Below, in pieces: positions 24,677 through 32,030 of a DNA stretch of 41,183 bases. Where the stretch lies: positions 1-41,183 of the forward strand of contig JAAYMV010000005.1 in the NCBI GenBank assembly GCA_012521185.1, read 5' to 3'. Source of the DNA: Bacillota bacterium (lineage in GTDB: Bacteria; Bacillota; Limnochordia; Darwinibacteriales; DTU012). How positions within the stretch are numbered: the stretch's first letter is position 1; each line of letters starts with the position of its first letter. Made by a program: the position numbers and the translations under genes. Under the pieces are notes generated by a model that saw only the letters and a program-made list of their open reading frames with translations, searched no databases and was not told the DNA's origin.

Positions 24677-25468
24677 ATGGGAAAATCTGAACAAATTGTT
24701 ATCCTCGATTCTGAGTCACGTCATATTGGCAAAGAATGCATTAAATGTCAAGAAAAGTTTGTCGAAAACGACGAAATCGTTGAATGTCCCCGCTGCCATC
24801 AACTACATCACGTCGATTGCTGGAAAGCTCAAGGTGGATGTGGTAGGTATGGTTGTCCGCAAATTGCTAAAACTGTTATTGATACTAGCCCAAAAGGTGA
24901 TGGACCACCACCAAGTATTCCACGTAAGTATATTTATGCTGGTATCACAGTTGCTCTTGTTATTATTCTTACAATGATTTTCTGGCCTAAACCACCTGAT
25001 CCAGCTGCTGGTCGAACTAAAGTAGTTGCCCTAATCGAAGCTGGTTTAGAAGAAGTTGAAGAGTTAAACCGGATAGTTGACCAATTTAATAATACTAGTG
25101 AAGATATATATATTGTGCTTCAAACAACTTCTGTGACCTTGTTAGAACAACAACTAATGGTGCGGGCAGCTGCGGGAGATGCTCCAGATATTTTTAGTTT
25201 GCCTTATAACCGATATGAAACTTTCTTAAATCTAGATGCTTTTTATCCTTTAGGTATAGAAGAGGAGCCTTATTACGGGGTGGAACATCCATCAAAGCTA
25301 AGAACGCTCCATATATTCTTTGCCACTAAACATCCTGAGGAATCAATAAAGGTATTAAAATATCTCGTTACTGAAATGCCGAGACAAGACTTATCATTAC
25401 TAAAAGAACAAACCGGACTAATTGTTCCTGATACCGTATTAGACATAGAAAGTTTTTTAGCTCAATAA
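24677..25468 (+). CDS. RING-finger / membrane anchor / shortened solute-binding-like fusion protein
   Basis: 263 residues in three parts. Residues 21-60 carry a prokaryotic RING-type zinc finger: C-x2-C-x12-C-x2-C-x4-H-x2-C-x6-C-x4-C, including ECPRCHQLHHVDCW. Residues about 84-102 are one transmembrane helix (YAGITVALVIILTMIFW), preceded by basic residues, so the RING should be cytoplasmic and the rest outside. Residues 115-263 resemble a family 1 extracellular solute-binding protein (IVDQFNN; VRAAAGDAPDIFSLPY; FFATKHPEESIKVLKYL), but the central region of such proteins is missing. ATG 24677 follows GGAGGTG. I know of no characterised protein with this layout and assign no function. The small tyrosine-rich ORF follows at 25527. 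Confidence 0.8.
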   Translation: MGKSEQIVILDSESRHIGKECIKCQEKFVENDEIVECPRCHQLHHVDCWKAQGGCGRYGCPQIAKTVIDTSPKGDGPPPSIPRKYIYAGITVALVIILTMIFWPKPPDPAAGRTKVVALIEAGLEEVEELNRIVDQFNNTSEDIYIVLQTTSVTLLEQQLMVRAAAGDAPDIFSLPYNRYETFLNLDAFYPLGIEEEPYYGVEHPSKLRTLHIFFATKHPEESIKVLKYLVTEMPRQDLSLLKEQTGLIVPDTVLDIESFLAQ

Positions 25469-25474
25469 ATGAAC

Positions 25475-25526
25475 AATTCACTCCTAGAAGTAATACAGTA
25501 TCTTGAGGCTTTCTTAGGAGTGAGTT
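25475..25526 (+). promoter_or_regulatory. Hairpin enclosing the ribosome-binding site of the small ORF
   Basis: Bases 25475-25489 can pair with 25511-25526 in a stem of about 15 bp with one bulge and one G-U pair; TCACTCCTA (25478-25486) is perfectly complementary to TAGGAGTGA (25515-25523), which contains the ribosome site. The stem ends directly before the ATG at 25527. No T run follows, so it is not an ordinary terminator. Confidence 0.6.
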
Positions 25527-25679
25527 ATGTTGTTATACGATCCTTATTGCATTTATGATTTTCAGTATGAACATTATGATTACAATTATGATTTTGATCG
25601 CTATTATCCAGCTAAGCAAAGTAATTTAGAAAACAAAGAACAAATTCAAGAAAAAGAAGATAGTAACAAGAAGAGCTAG
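25527..25679 (+). CDS. Small tyrosine-rich protein, 50 residues
   Basis: Starts MLLYDPYCIYDFQYEHYDYN. Nine of the first 27 residues are tyrosine, interspersed with aspartate and aromatic residues; the last 20 are charged and hydrophilic (EQIQEKEDSNKKS). No signal peptide or membrane helix. Support for translation is AGGAG 6 bases before the ATG, a stop codon inside a good terminator, and its place directly behind the RING-finger gene. Its ribosome site is locked in a hairpin whose left arm starts only six bases after the stop of the RING-finger gene, so translation may depend on the upstream ribosome. Tyrosine-rich short proteins occur among spore coat components, but I have no evidence for that role here. 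Confidence 0.55.
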   Translation: MLLYDPYCIYDFQYEHYDYNYDFDRYYPAKQSNLENKEQIQEKEDSNKKS

Positions 25680-25703
25680 GGAGTCCCCAGCTCTTCTTCT
25701 TTT
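25668..25703 (+). terminator. Terminator after the small tyrosine-rich ORF
   Basis: AAGAAGAGCT (25668-25677) pairs with AGCTCTTCTT (25689-25698), with an inner GGG/CCC and one mismatch, followed by CTTTT. It contains the small ORF's stop and lies just before the convergent lemA end. Confidence 0.75.
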
Positions 25704-25707
25704 GTAT

Positions 25708-26271
25708 TTAAAACTCTACTTTTGGAACCTCACGCGCTTCAGGTGCTGCCTCAAAGAATGGCCGTACTTCTTTACCAAACATATTAGCAATAATTACTGT
25801 AGGAAATCTTTTAATTTGTGCGTTCCAGTTTTGAACAGCAGTGTTGTAGCGCATCCGCTCTACACTAATCCGATTTTCTGTGCCAGCTAATTCATCTTGC
25901 AAACGAATGAAGCTAGCATCGGCTTTTAACTGAGGATAGTTCTCACTTAAAGCTAATAAACGACCTAAAGTAGATTCTAGATTTTGACTGGCTTCAATTT
26001 TTTCTTCAGTTGTACCAGCAGCTAATAGTCGGCTGCGAGCATCGGCAATTTCTGTAAAAATCCGTTCCTCATGACTAGCATAACCTTTAACCGTTGCCAC
26101 TAAATTCGGAATTAAATCTGCTCGACGCTGCAACTGATTCTCAACCTGCGCCCAAGCTGCATCAACTGCTGTTTCCATGGTTACTAATGAATTATATTTA
26201 GAAATGCCAGAGCCAACCACAAGAACAATAACTAGTACAATTACACCTAAAACAATTAAGCTTTTTTTCAT
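25708..26271 (-). CDS. lemA: LemA family membrane-anchored protein
   Basis: 187 residues. N-terminal membrane helix (LIVLGVIVLVIVLVVGSGI) followed by the coiled alpha-helical LemA domain: YNSLVTMETAVDAAWAQVEN near residue 26, QRRADLIPNLVATVKGYASH near 48, SENYPQLKADASFIRLQDEL near 110, ENRISVERMRYNTAVQNWN near 132, and FPTVIIANMFGKE near 155. LemA proteins have an extracellular or periplasmic N-terminus by family precedent; their function is not settled. ATG 26271 follows GGAGGGT; the TTG just before it is a less likely start. It lies 20 bases after the TPM-domain gene, the pairing repeatedly seen for lemA. Confidence 0.93.
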   Translation of the reverse strand: MKKSLIVLGVIVLVIVLVVGSGISKYNSLVTMETAVDAAWAQVENQLQRRADLIPNLVATVKGYASHEERIFTEIADARSRLLAAGTTEEKIEASQNLESTLGRLLALSENYPQLKADASFIRLQDELAGTENRISVERMRYNTAVQNWNAQIKRFPTVIIANMFGKEVRPFFEAAPEAREVPKVEF

Positions 26272-26291
26272 CAATGACCCTCCATTAACTG

Positions 26292-27038
26292 TTAAAATTT
26301 TCGTCCAGCACCACCGCCGCCGCTGCGGCCGCCTCCAAACCCACCAAAACCTCCTCCACTGCTGCCACCGCCAAAGCCGCCTCTACCACCGCCTACACGT
26401 GGTGAAACATAAATAGTTCTTCGACCGGTTCCAGATCTGCCTGAAGGCCCTCCAGGAGGAGTACGTCGCGATTGTTTTGAAACAAAGATCGCAATCGCTA
26501 AAAAGATTATAAACGTCTTGAACCAATCGGCACTAGAACTTTTACTAGGCAATAGGAATGATTCTCCTAGCAACTCTGCCCGAAAAGCTTTGGTTGTTTC
26601 AACTAAACCAGCCCCATATTTATCTTGGCGAAAATAAGGCACGGCAAATTGATCTAAAATCGCTCCAACTTTACCATCAGGTAAAATTCCTTCTAAACCA
26701 TAACCTACTTCAACTTCGATTTCCCGAGTATCCATCACTAATAAGATTAAAAGACCGCTATCTTCGGGACCACCAATTCCCCATTCTTCAAACAATAAAG
26801 TCCGATACTCCCGAGCTGTATAAGGCTGAACACTAGACATCGTTAGCACAACCAGTTCAACACCTTGTTCATCTCGTAAAGCATCAGTTAGCAGTTGCAG
26901 CTCGGCTTTGCTTTTATTATCAATTACATTTGCAAAATCATTAATATACCCAACTGCCTTAGGAAAAGCAGCCATTACTGTTCCGCTAAGACATAAGCTT
27001 AACAATACCAATACTGTGATTGTTAGCCGTTTTTTCAT
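26292..27038 (-). CDS. TPM-domain protein (YgcG family) with glycine-rich tail
   Basis: 248 residues. A signal peptide (KKRLTITVLVLLSLCLSGTVMA) is followed by a TPM domain at residues 25-160: VGYINDFANVIDNKSKAELQ near 29, GVELVVLTMSSVQPYT near 58, WGIGGPEDSGLLILLVMDTR near 85, and EVEVGYGLEGILPDGKVG near 107. A second helix near 172-185 (FKTFIIFLAIAIFV) and a basic segment lead to a glycine/serine-rich C-terminus of about 40 residues. TPM proteins have been linked to membrane protein quality control and, in plants, to photosystem repair, but the role here is unknown. It is transcribed with lemA; the ATG follows AAGGTGAT. Confidence 0.9.
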   Translation of the reverse strand: MKKRLTITVLVLLSLCLSGTVMAAFPKAVGYINDFANVIDNKSKAELQLLTDALRDEQGVELVVLTMSSVQPYTAREYRTLLFEEWGIGGPEDSGLLILLVMDTREIEVEVGYGLEGILPDGKVGAILDQFAVPYFRQDKYGAGLVETTKAFRAELLGESFLLPSKSSSADWFKTFIIFLAIAIFVSKQSRRTPPGGPSGRSGTGRRTIYVSPRVGGGRGGFGGGSSGGGFGGFGGGRSGGGGAGRKF

Positions 27039-27076
27039 TCAATCACCTTTTCCAATAGCTATCTACCTTCTCTTAA

Positions 27077-27105
27077 ATTATACTATGTTCCAGGTTAAAC
27101 AGCTA
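27077..27105 (-). promoter_or_regulatory. Probable promoter of the TPM-lemA pair
   Basis: A perfect TATAAT on the minus strand (27082-27077) lies about 40 bases before the TPM start. The -35 region 17 bases upstream (TAGCTG) is poor. Confidence 0.45.
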
Positions 27106-27128
27106 ATACTATTTCTACCAATCTATAA

Positions 27129-27797
27129 CTACTCACTGACCTTAATTGTGTGGTAAACCTCTTCCCCTAAAGACCATTTAAATTGATCAGCTGTTAATTC
27201 TTGAACTCGCTGCTTTACTTCATCTAGCCTTTCTGGTAAAACATTTAAAGTATAAGTAACATCCGCCATATAGCTAGTATCACTAATAGCAATCCCGGAA
27301 TTAATTAAATCATTTTCAACTTTACCAGATAAACTGTAATCAACTGTTAGAAATACTTGACGATGAGGTACTTTTTTAACAATCCCAGCAGCTAATAGAC
27401 CTGAGCGAGCAGCTCCGCCATAAGCGCGAATTAAACCGCCACGTCCTAACAAAATACCACCAAAGTAGCGAGTAACTACAATTGCTACATTAACTAATTC
27501 TAAAGACTTAATTGCTTCTAAGGTAGGCAACCCAGAAGTGCCACTAGGCTCACCGTCATCACTACATTTTTGTTGTTCGCCAGTGGGACCGATCACATAA
27601 GCATAAACATTATGAGTGGCATCCCAATTCATCTTACTAATACGAGCAATAAATTCTTCAGCTTCTGCTACAGATTCCACTGGTTCTACATAAGCAATAA
27701 ACTTTGATTTTTTCTCTATTTCTGTGACCTCACTAGGTCCAGCAACTGTTCGATACTCAATCAACAAATCCAACACCCCAGTTAACTTTCTTTCCAC
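27129..27797 (-). CDS. yigZ: YigZ/IMPACT family protein
   Basis: 222 residues. EIEKKSKFIAYVEPVES near residue 26, WDATHNVYAYVIG near 57, CSDDGEPSGTSGLPTLEAI near 77 and VTRYFGGILLGRGGLIRAYG near 107 are the signature of the conserved UPF0029 domain; a C-terminal DUF1949-like ferredoxin fold spans about 140-220. In eukaryotes IMPACT counters Gcn2 activation; bacterial YigZ is proposed to bind nucleic acid or ribosomes, without firm assignment. The start is uncertain: the longest reading begins at a GTG (27797) with only a weak purine stretch, whereas TTG codons at 27767 and 27764 follow GGGGTG and would give the more usual N-terminus. It is divergent from tex. Confidence 0.9.
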   Translation of the reverse strand: MERKLTGVLDLLIEYRTVAGPSEVTEIEKKSKFIAYVEPVESVAEAEEFIARISKMNWDATHNVYAYVIGPTGEQQKCSDDGEPSGTSGLPTLEAIKSLELVNVAIVVTRYFGGILLGRGGLIRAYGGAARSGLLAAGIVKKVPHRQVFLTVDYSLSGKVENDLINSGIAISDTSYMADVTYTLNVLPERLDEVKQRVQELTADQFKWSLGEEVYHTIKVSE

Positions 27798-27854
27798 ATT
27801 CTCTTTACTTCTTCCTTCTCAATTGATATAAATAATATGTAAAGGAGGAATTTC

Positions 27855-30017
27855 ATGGATATAATTAAACAAATTTCCGAAGAGCTCAAGCTTCGTCCTA
27901 GCCAAGTTGAACAAACTATTAAGCTGCTTGACGAAGGTAATACCATCCCATTTATAGCTCGTTATCGTAAAGAAGCCACTGGCGAATTAGACGAAGTAGT
28001 TTTACGCAATCTAGCTGATCGACTGACTTACCTAAGGAATCTGGTAGCTCGAAAAGAGGAAGTTACCCATTTAATCGCCGAACAGGACAAGCTAACCGAT
28101 GAAATTATGGCTCAAATTAAGCAAGCTACCACTTTACAACAATTAGAAGACATTTATCGTCCTTTCCGTCCAAAACGCCGTACTCGTGCCTCCATCGCTA
28201 AAGAAAAAGGCTTAGAACCATTAGCCGATCAAATTCTTGCTCAGACTGATACTGATATTCAAGAGCTGGCAGCTGCCTTTCTAACAGATGAAGTACCTAC
28301 CATTGAAGAAGCACTCCAAGGAGCTTCTGATATTTTAGCCGAATATTTATCTGATGATCCAAAAATTCGAGAACTAGCTCGGCACTTTACTTGGCATCAA
28401 GGTATAATTGTTTCTGAACTAGCCAACAAAGAACCTACTGATCAAGACCTGGAATTCAGCATGTATTTCGACTATAACGAACCCGTCCATAAAATACCTC
28501 CTCACCGTATCCTAGCTATCAATCGTGGCGAACGCTTGAAATCATTGAAGGTTAAAATTGTGATGGAGCCAGATATTATTCTGGAAAATATTGCGAAAAG
28601 GGTGATTACTAAGCCTAATTCACCTAGTCAAACATTTTTAAAAGCAATGATCGAGGATAGTTACCAAAGACTGTTAGCACCAAGTATTGAGCGAGAGATT
28701 CGAAATCGCCTAACGGAAACGGCGGAAGAACATAGTATTAGCATTTTCGCTAAAAACTTGCATAGTTTGTTAATGCAAGCACCAGTTCGCAATCGGAATA
28801 TTCTCGGCTTAGACCCAGCCTACCGAACTGGATGTAAGATTGTAGTAATCAATCATTATGGTGACGTTTTAGATACTACTACTATTTATCCCCATGAACC
28901 ACAAAACCAATGGCATGAATCCTTAAAAACTTTGTCTCAATTAGTTACTAAGCATGATGTTTCATTAGTAACCATTGGTAATGGAACTGCCTGTCGGGAA
29001 AGCGAAAAATTGATTGCTGAGTTAATTAAAGAGTACCACCCAGACTTGCAATATCTGGTCACTAACGAAGCAGGAGCATCGGTTTATTCTGCCTCTGAAT
29101 TAGCCGGTCAAGAACTGCCTGACTTAGATGTATCTATGCGCGGAGCTGTTTCCATTGCTAGGCGGGTGTTAGATCCGCTGGCAGAATTAGTCAAAATTGA
29201 ACCTCGCTCCATAGGAGTTGGTCTTTACCAACATGATGTGAATCAGAAAGCCTTAACCAAAACTTTAGGTGAAGTAGTGGAAAGTTGTGTAAACTATGTA
29301 GGCGTGGAGTTAAATAGTGCCTCACCAGCTTTATTACGCTATGTTTCAGGACTTAGCCCATCTGTGTCGGAAGCAATTGTAGCTCACCGCCAAGCTATTG
29401 GCGAATTTCAAAGCCGTGCTCAATTAAAGGAAGTCAAAGGTTTAGGGGCCAAAACCTTCCAGCAATGTGCCGGGTTTTTAAGGATTGCTAAAGCAGATGA
29501 TCCTTTAGACAATACTGCAGTTCACCCTGAGTCCTATGATTTAGCAAAACAAATTCTAGCTAAAATCGGTTATCAGCCAGAGGATTTAAATACCAAACTG
29601 ACAGAAATCAAAGACATGTTAGCTACGCTCGATCCGGCAGCAATTGCTAAGGAATTAGAGGCAGGTGAACCTACTGTCCGTGATATTATAAGCTCCCTGG
29701 CTCAACCAGGACGTGATCCCCGTGATGAGCTGCCTGCACCATTGTTTAGAGCTGATGTGTTAAGTTTAAAGGACCTTAAACCAGGAATGATTCTGCAAGG
29801 TAGTGTCCAAAATGTGGTGGATTTTGGCGCCTTTGTGGATATTGGTGTGGAAAAAGCTGGCTTAGTTCATATTTCTGAGATCAGTGAAAAATACATCAGT
29901 CATCCTACAGATGTATTACAAGTAGGGGACGCCGTTACTGTACAAGTACTTAGTGTTGACTTAAAACAAGAACGAATTGGTTTAACCATGAAAATTAGGC
30001 AAATTGAACAAGAATAA
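27855..30017 (+). CDS. tex: Tex family transcription accessory protein
   Basis: 720 residues, full length. Tex N-terminal region with EGNTIPFIARYRKEATGELD near residue 27 and LEDIYRPFRPKRRTRASIA near 96; a YqgF/RuvX-like domain begins at NILGLDPAYRTGCKIVVI near 315; helix-hairpin-helix segments lie around 490-560 (LRYVSGLSPSVSEAIV; LKEVKGLGAKTFQQCAGFLR); a C-terminal S1 RNA-binding domain starts at GMILQGSVQNVVDFGAFVDI near 643. Tex binds RNA and affects transcription and stress tolerance in several bacteria. AAAGGAGGA precedes the ATG. It ends in a strong bidirectional terminator. Confidence 0.96.
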   Translation: MDIIKQISEELKLRPSQVEQTIKLLDEGNTIPFIARYRKEATGELDEVVLRNLADRLTYLRNLVARKEEVTHLIAEQDKLTDEIMAQIKQATTLQQLEDIYRPFRPKRRTRASIAKEKGLEPLADQILAQTDTDIQELAAAFLTDEVPTIEEALQGASDILAEYLSDDPKIRELARHFTWHQGIIVSELANKEPTDQDLEFSMYFDYNEPVHKIPPHRILAINRGERLKSLKVKIVMEPDIILENIAKRVITKPNSPSQTFLKAMIEDSYQRLLAPSIEREIRNRLTETAEEHSISIFAKNLHSLLMQAPVRNRNILGLDPAYRTGCKIVVINHYGDVLDTTTIYPHEPQNQWHESLKTLSQLVTKHDVSLVTIGNGTACRESEKLIAELIKEYHPDLQYLVTNEAGASVYSASELAGQELPDLDVSMRGAVSIARRVLDPLAELVKIEPRSIGVGLYQHDVNQKALTKTLGEVVESCVNYVGVELNSASPALLRYVSGLSPSVSEAIVAHRQAIGEFQSRAQLKEVKGLGAKTFQQCAGFLRIAKADDPLDNTAVHPESYDLAKQILAKIGYQPEDLNTKLTEIKDMLATLDPAAIAKELEAGEPTVRDIISSLAQPGRDPRDELPAPLFRADVLSLKDLKPGMILQGSVQNVVDFGAFVDIGVEKAGLVHISEISEKYISHPTDVLQVGDAVTVQVLSVDLKQERIGLTMKIRQIEQE

Positions 30018-30041
30018 AAAGCACCCTTTGCGGGTGCTTTT
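30017..30041. terminator. Bidirectional terminator between tex and the 2-hydroxyacid dehydrogenase
   Basis: AAAAGCACCC (30017-30026) pairs with GGGTGCTTTT (30032-30041), five-base loop. It starts at the last base of the tex stop and overlaps the convergent gene's stop (30040-30042). Confidence 0.85.
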
Positions 30042-30993
30042 ATACTATGTTCTGTTGTTTACCGGCTAACCACTTGCTAATATTAGCAAAAGCTATTTCA
30101 GCCCGCCATTCTAAGGATTGTTCCGAACACCAAGCAATGTGCGGTAAAGTTACAATATTTTTGGCTTGCAGCAATACATGATCTTCCGGCAAGGGAGGTT
30201 CAATCTCGTAGACATCCACACCAGCACCAGCCAGTTTACCACTATTTAAAGCATCAGCCAAAGCCGCACTATCTACTACTGGACCACGGGCTAAATTGAA
30301 CAAGTAAGCATTATCCTTCATTAAGGCTATTTCTTTAACACCAATCAGACCACGAGTAGAATCATTTAACGGACAATGTAAAGTAACAACATCGGATTCT
30401 TTCAGTAACCACTCTAAAGAAACTTTCTCGTAACCTACTTTCTGCACTTCTTCAGGAGATTTCTCTGATGGTGAGTAACCTAAAACACGACAGCCAAAAG
30501 CATTCAACAATTTTATTACTGCCGATCCAATGGCGCCAGTACCAATTACCCCAATAGTTTTGCCATGTAATAAAGGGCCAACTAAAGCTTCCATGGTACC
30601 CCCTGTTCGACAGCGCAATTCAGTTTCTTTAAAACGCCGCATTACACTGATCATCAAGCCGATAGTAGCTTCTGCCACTGCAGCTGTAGCATAACCAGAT
30701 GCATTGGATACTGCCACACCTTGTTTGCGACATTGATCTATATCTACATGGTCAAAACCAGTAAAAACAATAGAAATAAATTTTAATTGCTCACAACGGG
30801 AAATCACTTCCCCGGTTAATGGCATATTGCCAATAACAATTATATCAGCATCTTGAGCCTGTTTTACCAAGATTTCTGGATCACTTGTCCTAGTATAAGC
30901 TGTAAAACTATGACCTGCCTGCAGAAATGGTTCTGTGAGTGCTGCTAGTTTTTCATCTGTAATTCCTAGAGACTCTAGTAATACTATTTTCAA
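30040..30993 (-). CDS. D-isomer-specific 2-hydroxyacid dehydrogenase
   Basis: 317 residues, NAD(P)-dependent oxidoreductase of the D-lactate/phosphoglycerate dehydrogenase superfamily. GKTIGVIGTGAIGSAVIKLL near residue 145 is the nucleotide-binding loop; the catalytic triad is visible as NLARGPVVDSAAL near 235 (Arg), GVDVYEIEPPLP near 260 (Glu) and VTLPHIAW near 286 (His). The substrate (glycerate, lactate, pyruvate derivatives or another 2-oxoacid) is not determined; it lacks the extra C-terminal regulatory domain of many SerA proteins. The start is TTG, 7 bases after GGAGG. It follows the cyclophilin gene by 18 bases and is probably in its operon. Confidence 0.92.
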   Translation of the reverse strand: MKIVLLESLGITDEKLAALTEPFLQAGHSFTAYTRTSDPEILVKQAQDADIIVIGNMPLTGEVISRCEQLKFISIVFTGFDHVDIDQCRKQGVAVSNASGYATAAVAEATIGLMISVMRRFKETELRCRTGGTMEALVGPLLHGKTIGVIGTGAIGSAVIKLLNAFGCRVLGYSPSEKSPEEVQKVGYEKVSLEWLLKESDVVTLHCPLNDSTRGLIGVKEIALMKDNAYLFNLARGPVVDSAALADALNSGKLAGAGVDVYEIEPPLPEDHVLLQAKNIVTLPHIAWCSEQSLEWRAEIAFANISKWLAGKQQNIV

Positions 30994-31011
30994 ATTTATT
31001 CCTCCTAAATA

Positions 31012-31530
31012 CTAAACACGTTCAGGTTCAGGATAATCCTGACCAAAAGTTTCCACAGTTATTTTTGCAATTCGTTGATCCTCAAAGGGCCGGTCTTGGA
31101 AATTACGTTCTACATTAACAATTTGATCTACTACCTCCATACCTTCCGTTACTTTACCAAATGAAGCATATTGTCCATCAAGGTGTGGCGCATCGGCAAC
31201 CATAATAAAAAATTGAGATCCTGCTGAATCTGGAGCCATTGTCCGAGCCATGGATAAAACGCCCCGCTCATGTTTTAAATTATTCGGAAAACCATTACTG
31301 GCAAATTCACCTTTTATGCTATGACCAGGACCACCAATTCCTGTACCTTCGGGACATCCGCCTTGGATCATAAAACCAGGAATTACCCGGTGAAAGATTA
31401 ATCCATCATAATATCCCTTGTTAACTAGTGAAATAAAGTTATTTACCGTATTGGGAGCTATCGCTGGGTATAATTCAGCTTTAATAACCCCACCATTTTC
31501 CATTTCAATTGTTACCATTGGTTTAGTCAT
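31012..31530 (-). CDS. Peptidyl-prolyl cis-trans isomerase, cyclophilin type
   Basis: 172 residues; speeds proline isomerisation during folding. The cyclophilin core is complete: FHRVIPGFMIQGGCPEGTG near residue 47 (catalytic Arg, Phe, Gln), FIMVADAPHLDGQYASFGKV near 106, and SMARTMAPDSAGSQF near 92. No signal peptide, so cytoplasmic. ATAGGAGTG precedes the ATG. A perfect extended -10 promoter lies just upstream, and the 2-hydroxyacid dehydrogenase follows in the same transcript. Confidence 0.95.
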   Translation of the reverse strand: MTKPMVTIEMENGGVIKAELYPAIAPNTVNNFISLVNKGYYDGLIFHRVIPGFMIQGGCPEGTGIGGPGHSIKGEFASNGFPNNLKHERGVLSMARTMAPDSAGSQFFIMVADAPHLDGQYASFGKVTEGMEVVDQIVNVERNFQDRPFEDQRIAKITVETFGQDYPEPERV

Positions 31531-31553
31531 TTTATCACTCCTATTTTATTGAA

Positions 31554-31562
31554 ATTATACCA
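31554..31562 (-). promoter_or_regulatory. Extended -10 promoter of the cyclophilin gene
   Basis: TGG-TATAAT on the minus strand (31562-31554), about 24 bases before the ATG. No clear -35 box, as is common with extended -10 promoters. Confidence 0.6.
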
Positions 31563-31616
31563 CAAATTACTAGTTACCATTTAAAGCCGGTTTAAACTGA
31601 GCCCTTTCTTTCGTGG

Positions 31617-31655
31617 TGATATAAAATAATCCCTTTGATTACTGCGTCAAAGGGA
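31617..31655 (-). terminator. Terminator after the copZ-like gene
   Basis: TCCCTTTGA (31630-31638) and TCAAAGGGA (31647-31655) form a 9-bp stem with an 8-base loop; ATTATTTTAT follows on the minus strand. The stem contains the stop codon. Confidence 0.65.
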
Positions 31656-31862
31656 CTCTATACTAACAACCTCGTATCCTTCATCTTCAATAACCAGTTT
31701 AATCTGGTCATCTGCTACCGTTTCTGTTAACTCAACCGTAGCATATTTACCAGCTAAATCTACCTCAACTGTCTTCACACCAGTTAAAGACAGGAGTGCT
31801 TCTTTAACATGGCTAACACAATTTTGGCAACTCATTCCGTTAATATATACTTTTTTGGTCAT
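31647..31862 (-). CDS. copZ: Heavy-metal-associated domain protein, copper chaperone CopZ-like
   Basis: 71 residues, a single HMA domain. YINGMSCQNCVSHVKEAL near residue 6 has the CxxC metal site (MSCQNC; MxCxxC is the family form); LTGVKTVEVDLAGKYATVEL and EDEGYEVVSIESL complete the ferredoxin-like fold. CopZ carries Cu(I) to a CopA ATPase and to CsoR. Neither copA nor csoR is in the window, so this is an orphan. ATG 31862 follows GGAAGGGTG; the in-frame GTG at 31871 lies in that site. A consensus promoter with a CsoR-like palindrome directly downstream of its -10 box supports copper control. Confidence 0.85.
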   Translation of the reverse strand: MTKKVYINGMSCQNCVSHVKEALLSLTGVKTVEVDLAGKYATVELTETVADDQIKLVIEDEGYEVVSIESL

Positions 31863-31886
31863 AAAATGCACCCTTCCTAAAATTTC

Positions 31887-31901
31887 TACCCCATGGGGGT
31901 A
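31887..31901. promoter_or_regulatory. CsoR-like copper operator
   Basis: TACCCCATGGGGGTA, a G/C-tract inverted repeat flanked by A/T, closely resembles the Bacillus CsoR operator form TACCC-x-GGGGGTA. It covers the expected transcription start of copZ, so bound repressor would block initiation; Cu(I) would release it. Confidence 0.7.
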
Positions 31902-31907
31902 TACTGT

Positions 31908-31937
31908 ATTATAGAATTAAATGCAACTAATTGTCAA
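31908..31937 (-). promoter_or_regulatory. Consensus promoter of copZ
   Basis: On the minus strand TTGACA (31937-31932), 18-base spacer, TATAAT (31913-31908): both boxes perfect. Such strength fits a repressor-controlled gene. Confidence 0.85.
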
Positions 31938-32030
31938 CAGTTACTCATTCAAGCAAAAATTACATCTATTAATCTACTCCTTTTGGACAAAATACATAAT
32001 AGAAACCGAGAAAAGGAGCAGAAGATACGG

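Noticed and set aside
25475-25526. Terminator of the RING-finger gene
   Set aside because: The stem is strong, but it is followed by GTTATGTTG rather than a T run and it exactly encloses a ribosome site, so a translational role is likelier.
26297-26430. Glycine-coding repeats as a genetic repeat element
   Set aside because: The repeats are codon-level glycine runs inside the TPM protein tail, a known property of this family, not a mobile or regulatory repeat.
26177-26836. Plus-strand open frames opposite lemA and the TPM gene
   Set aside because: They arise from the biased composition of the TPM glycine-rich tail and lemA; no recognisable protein and no ribosome sites.
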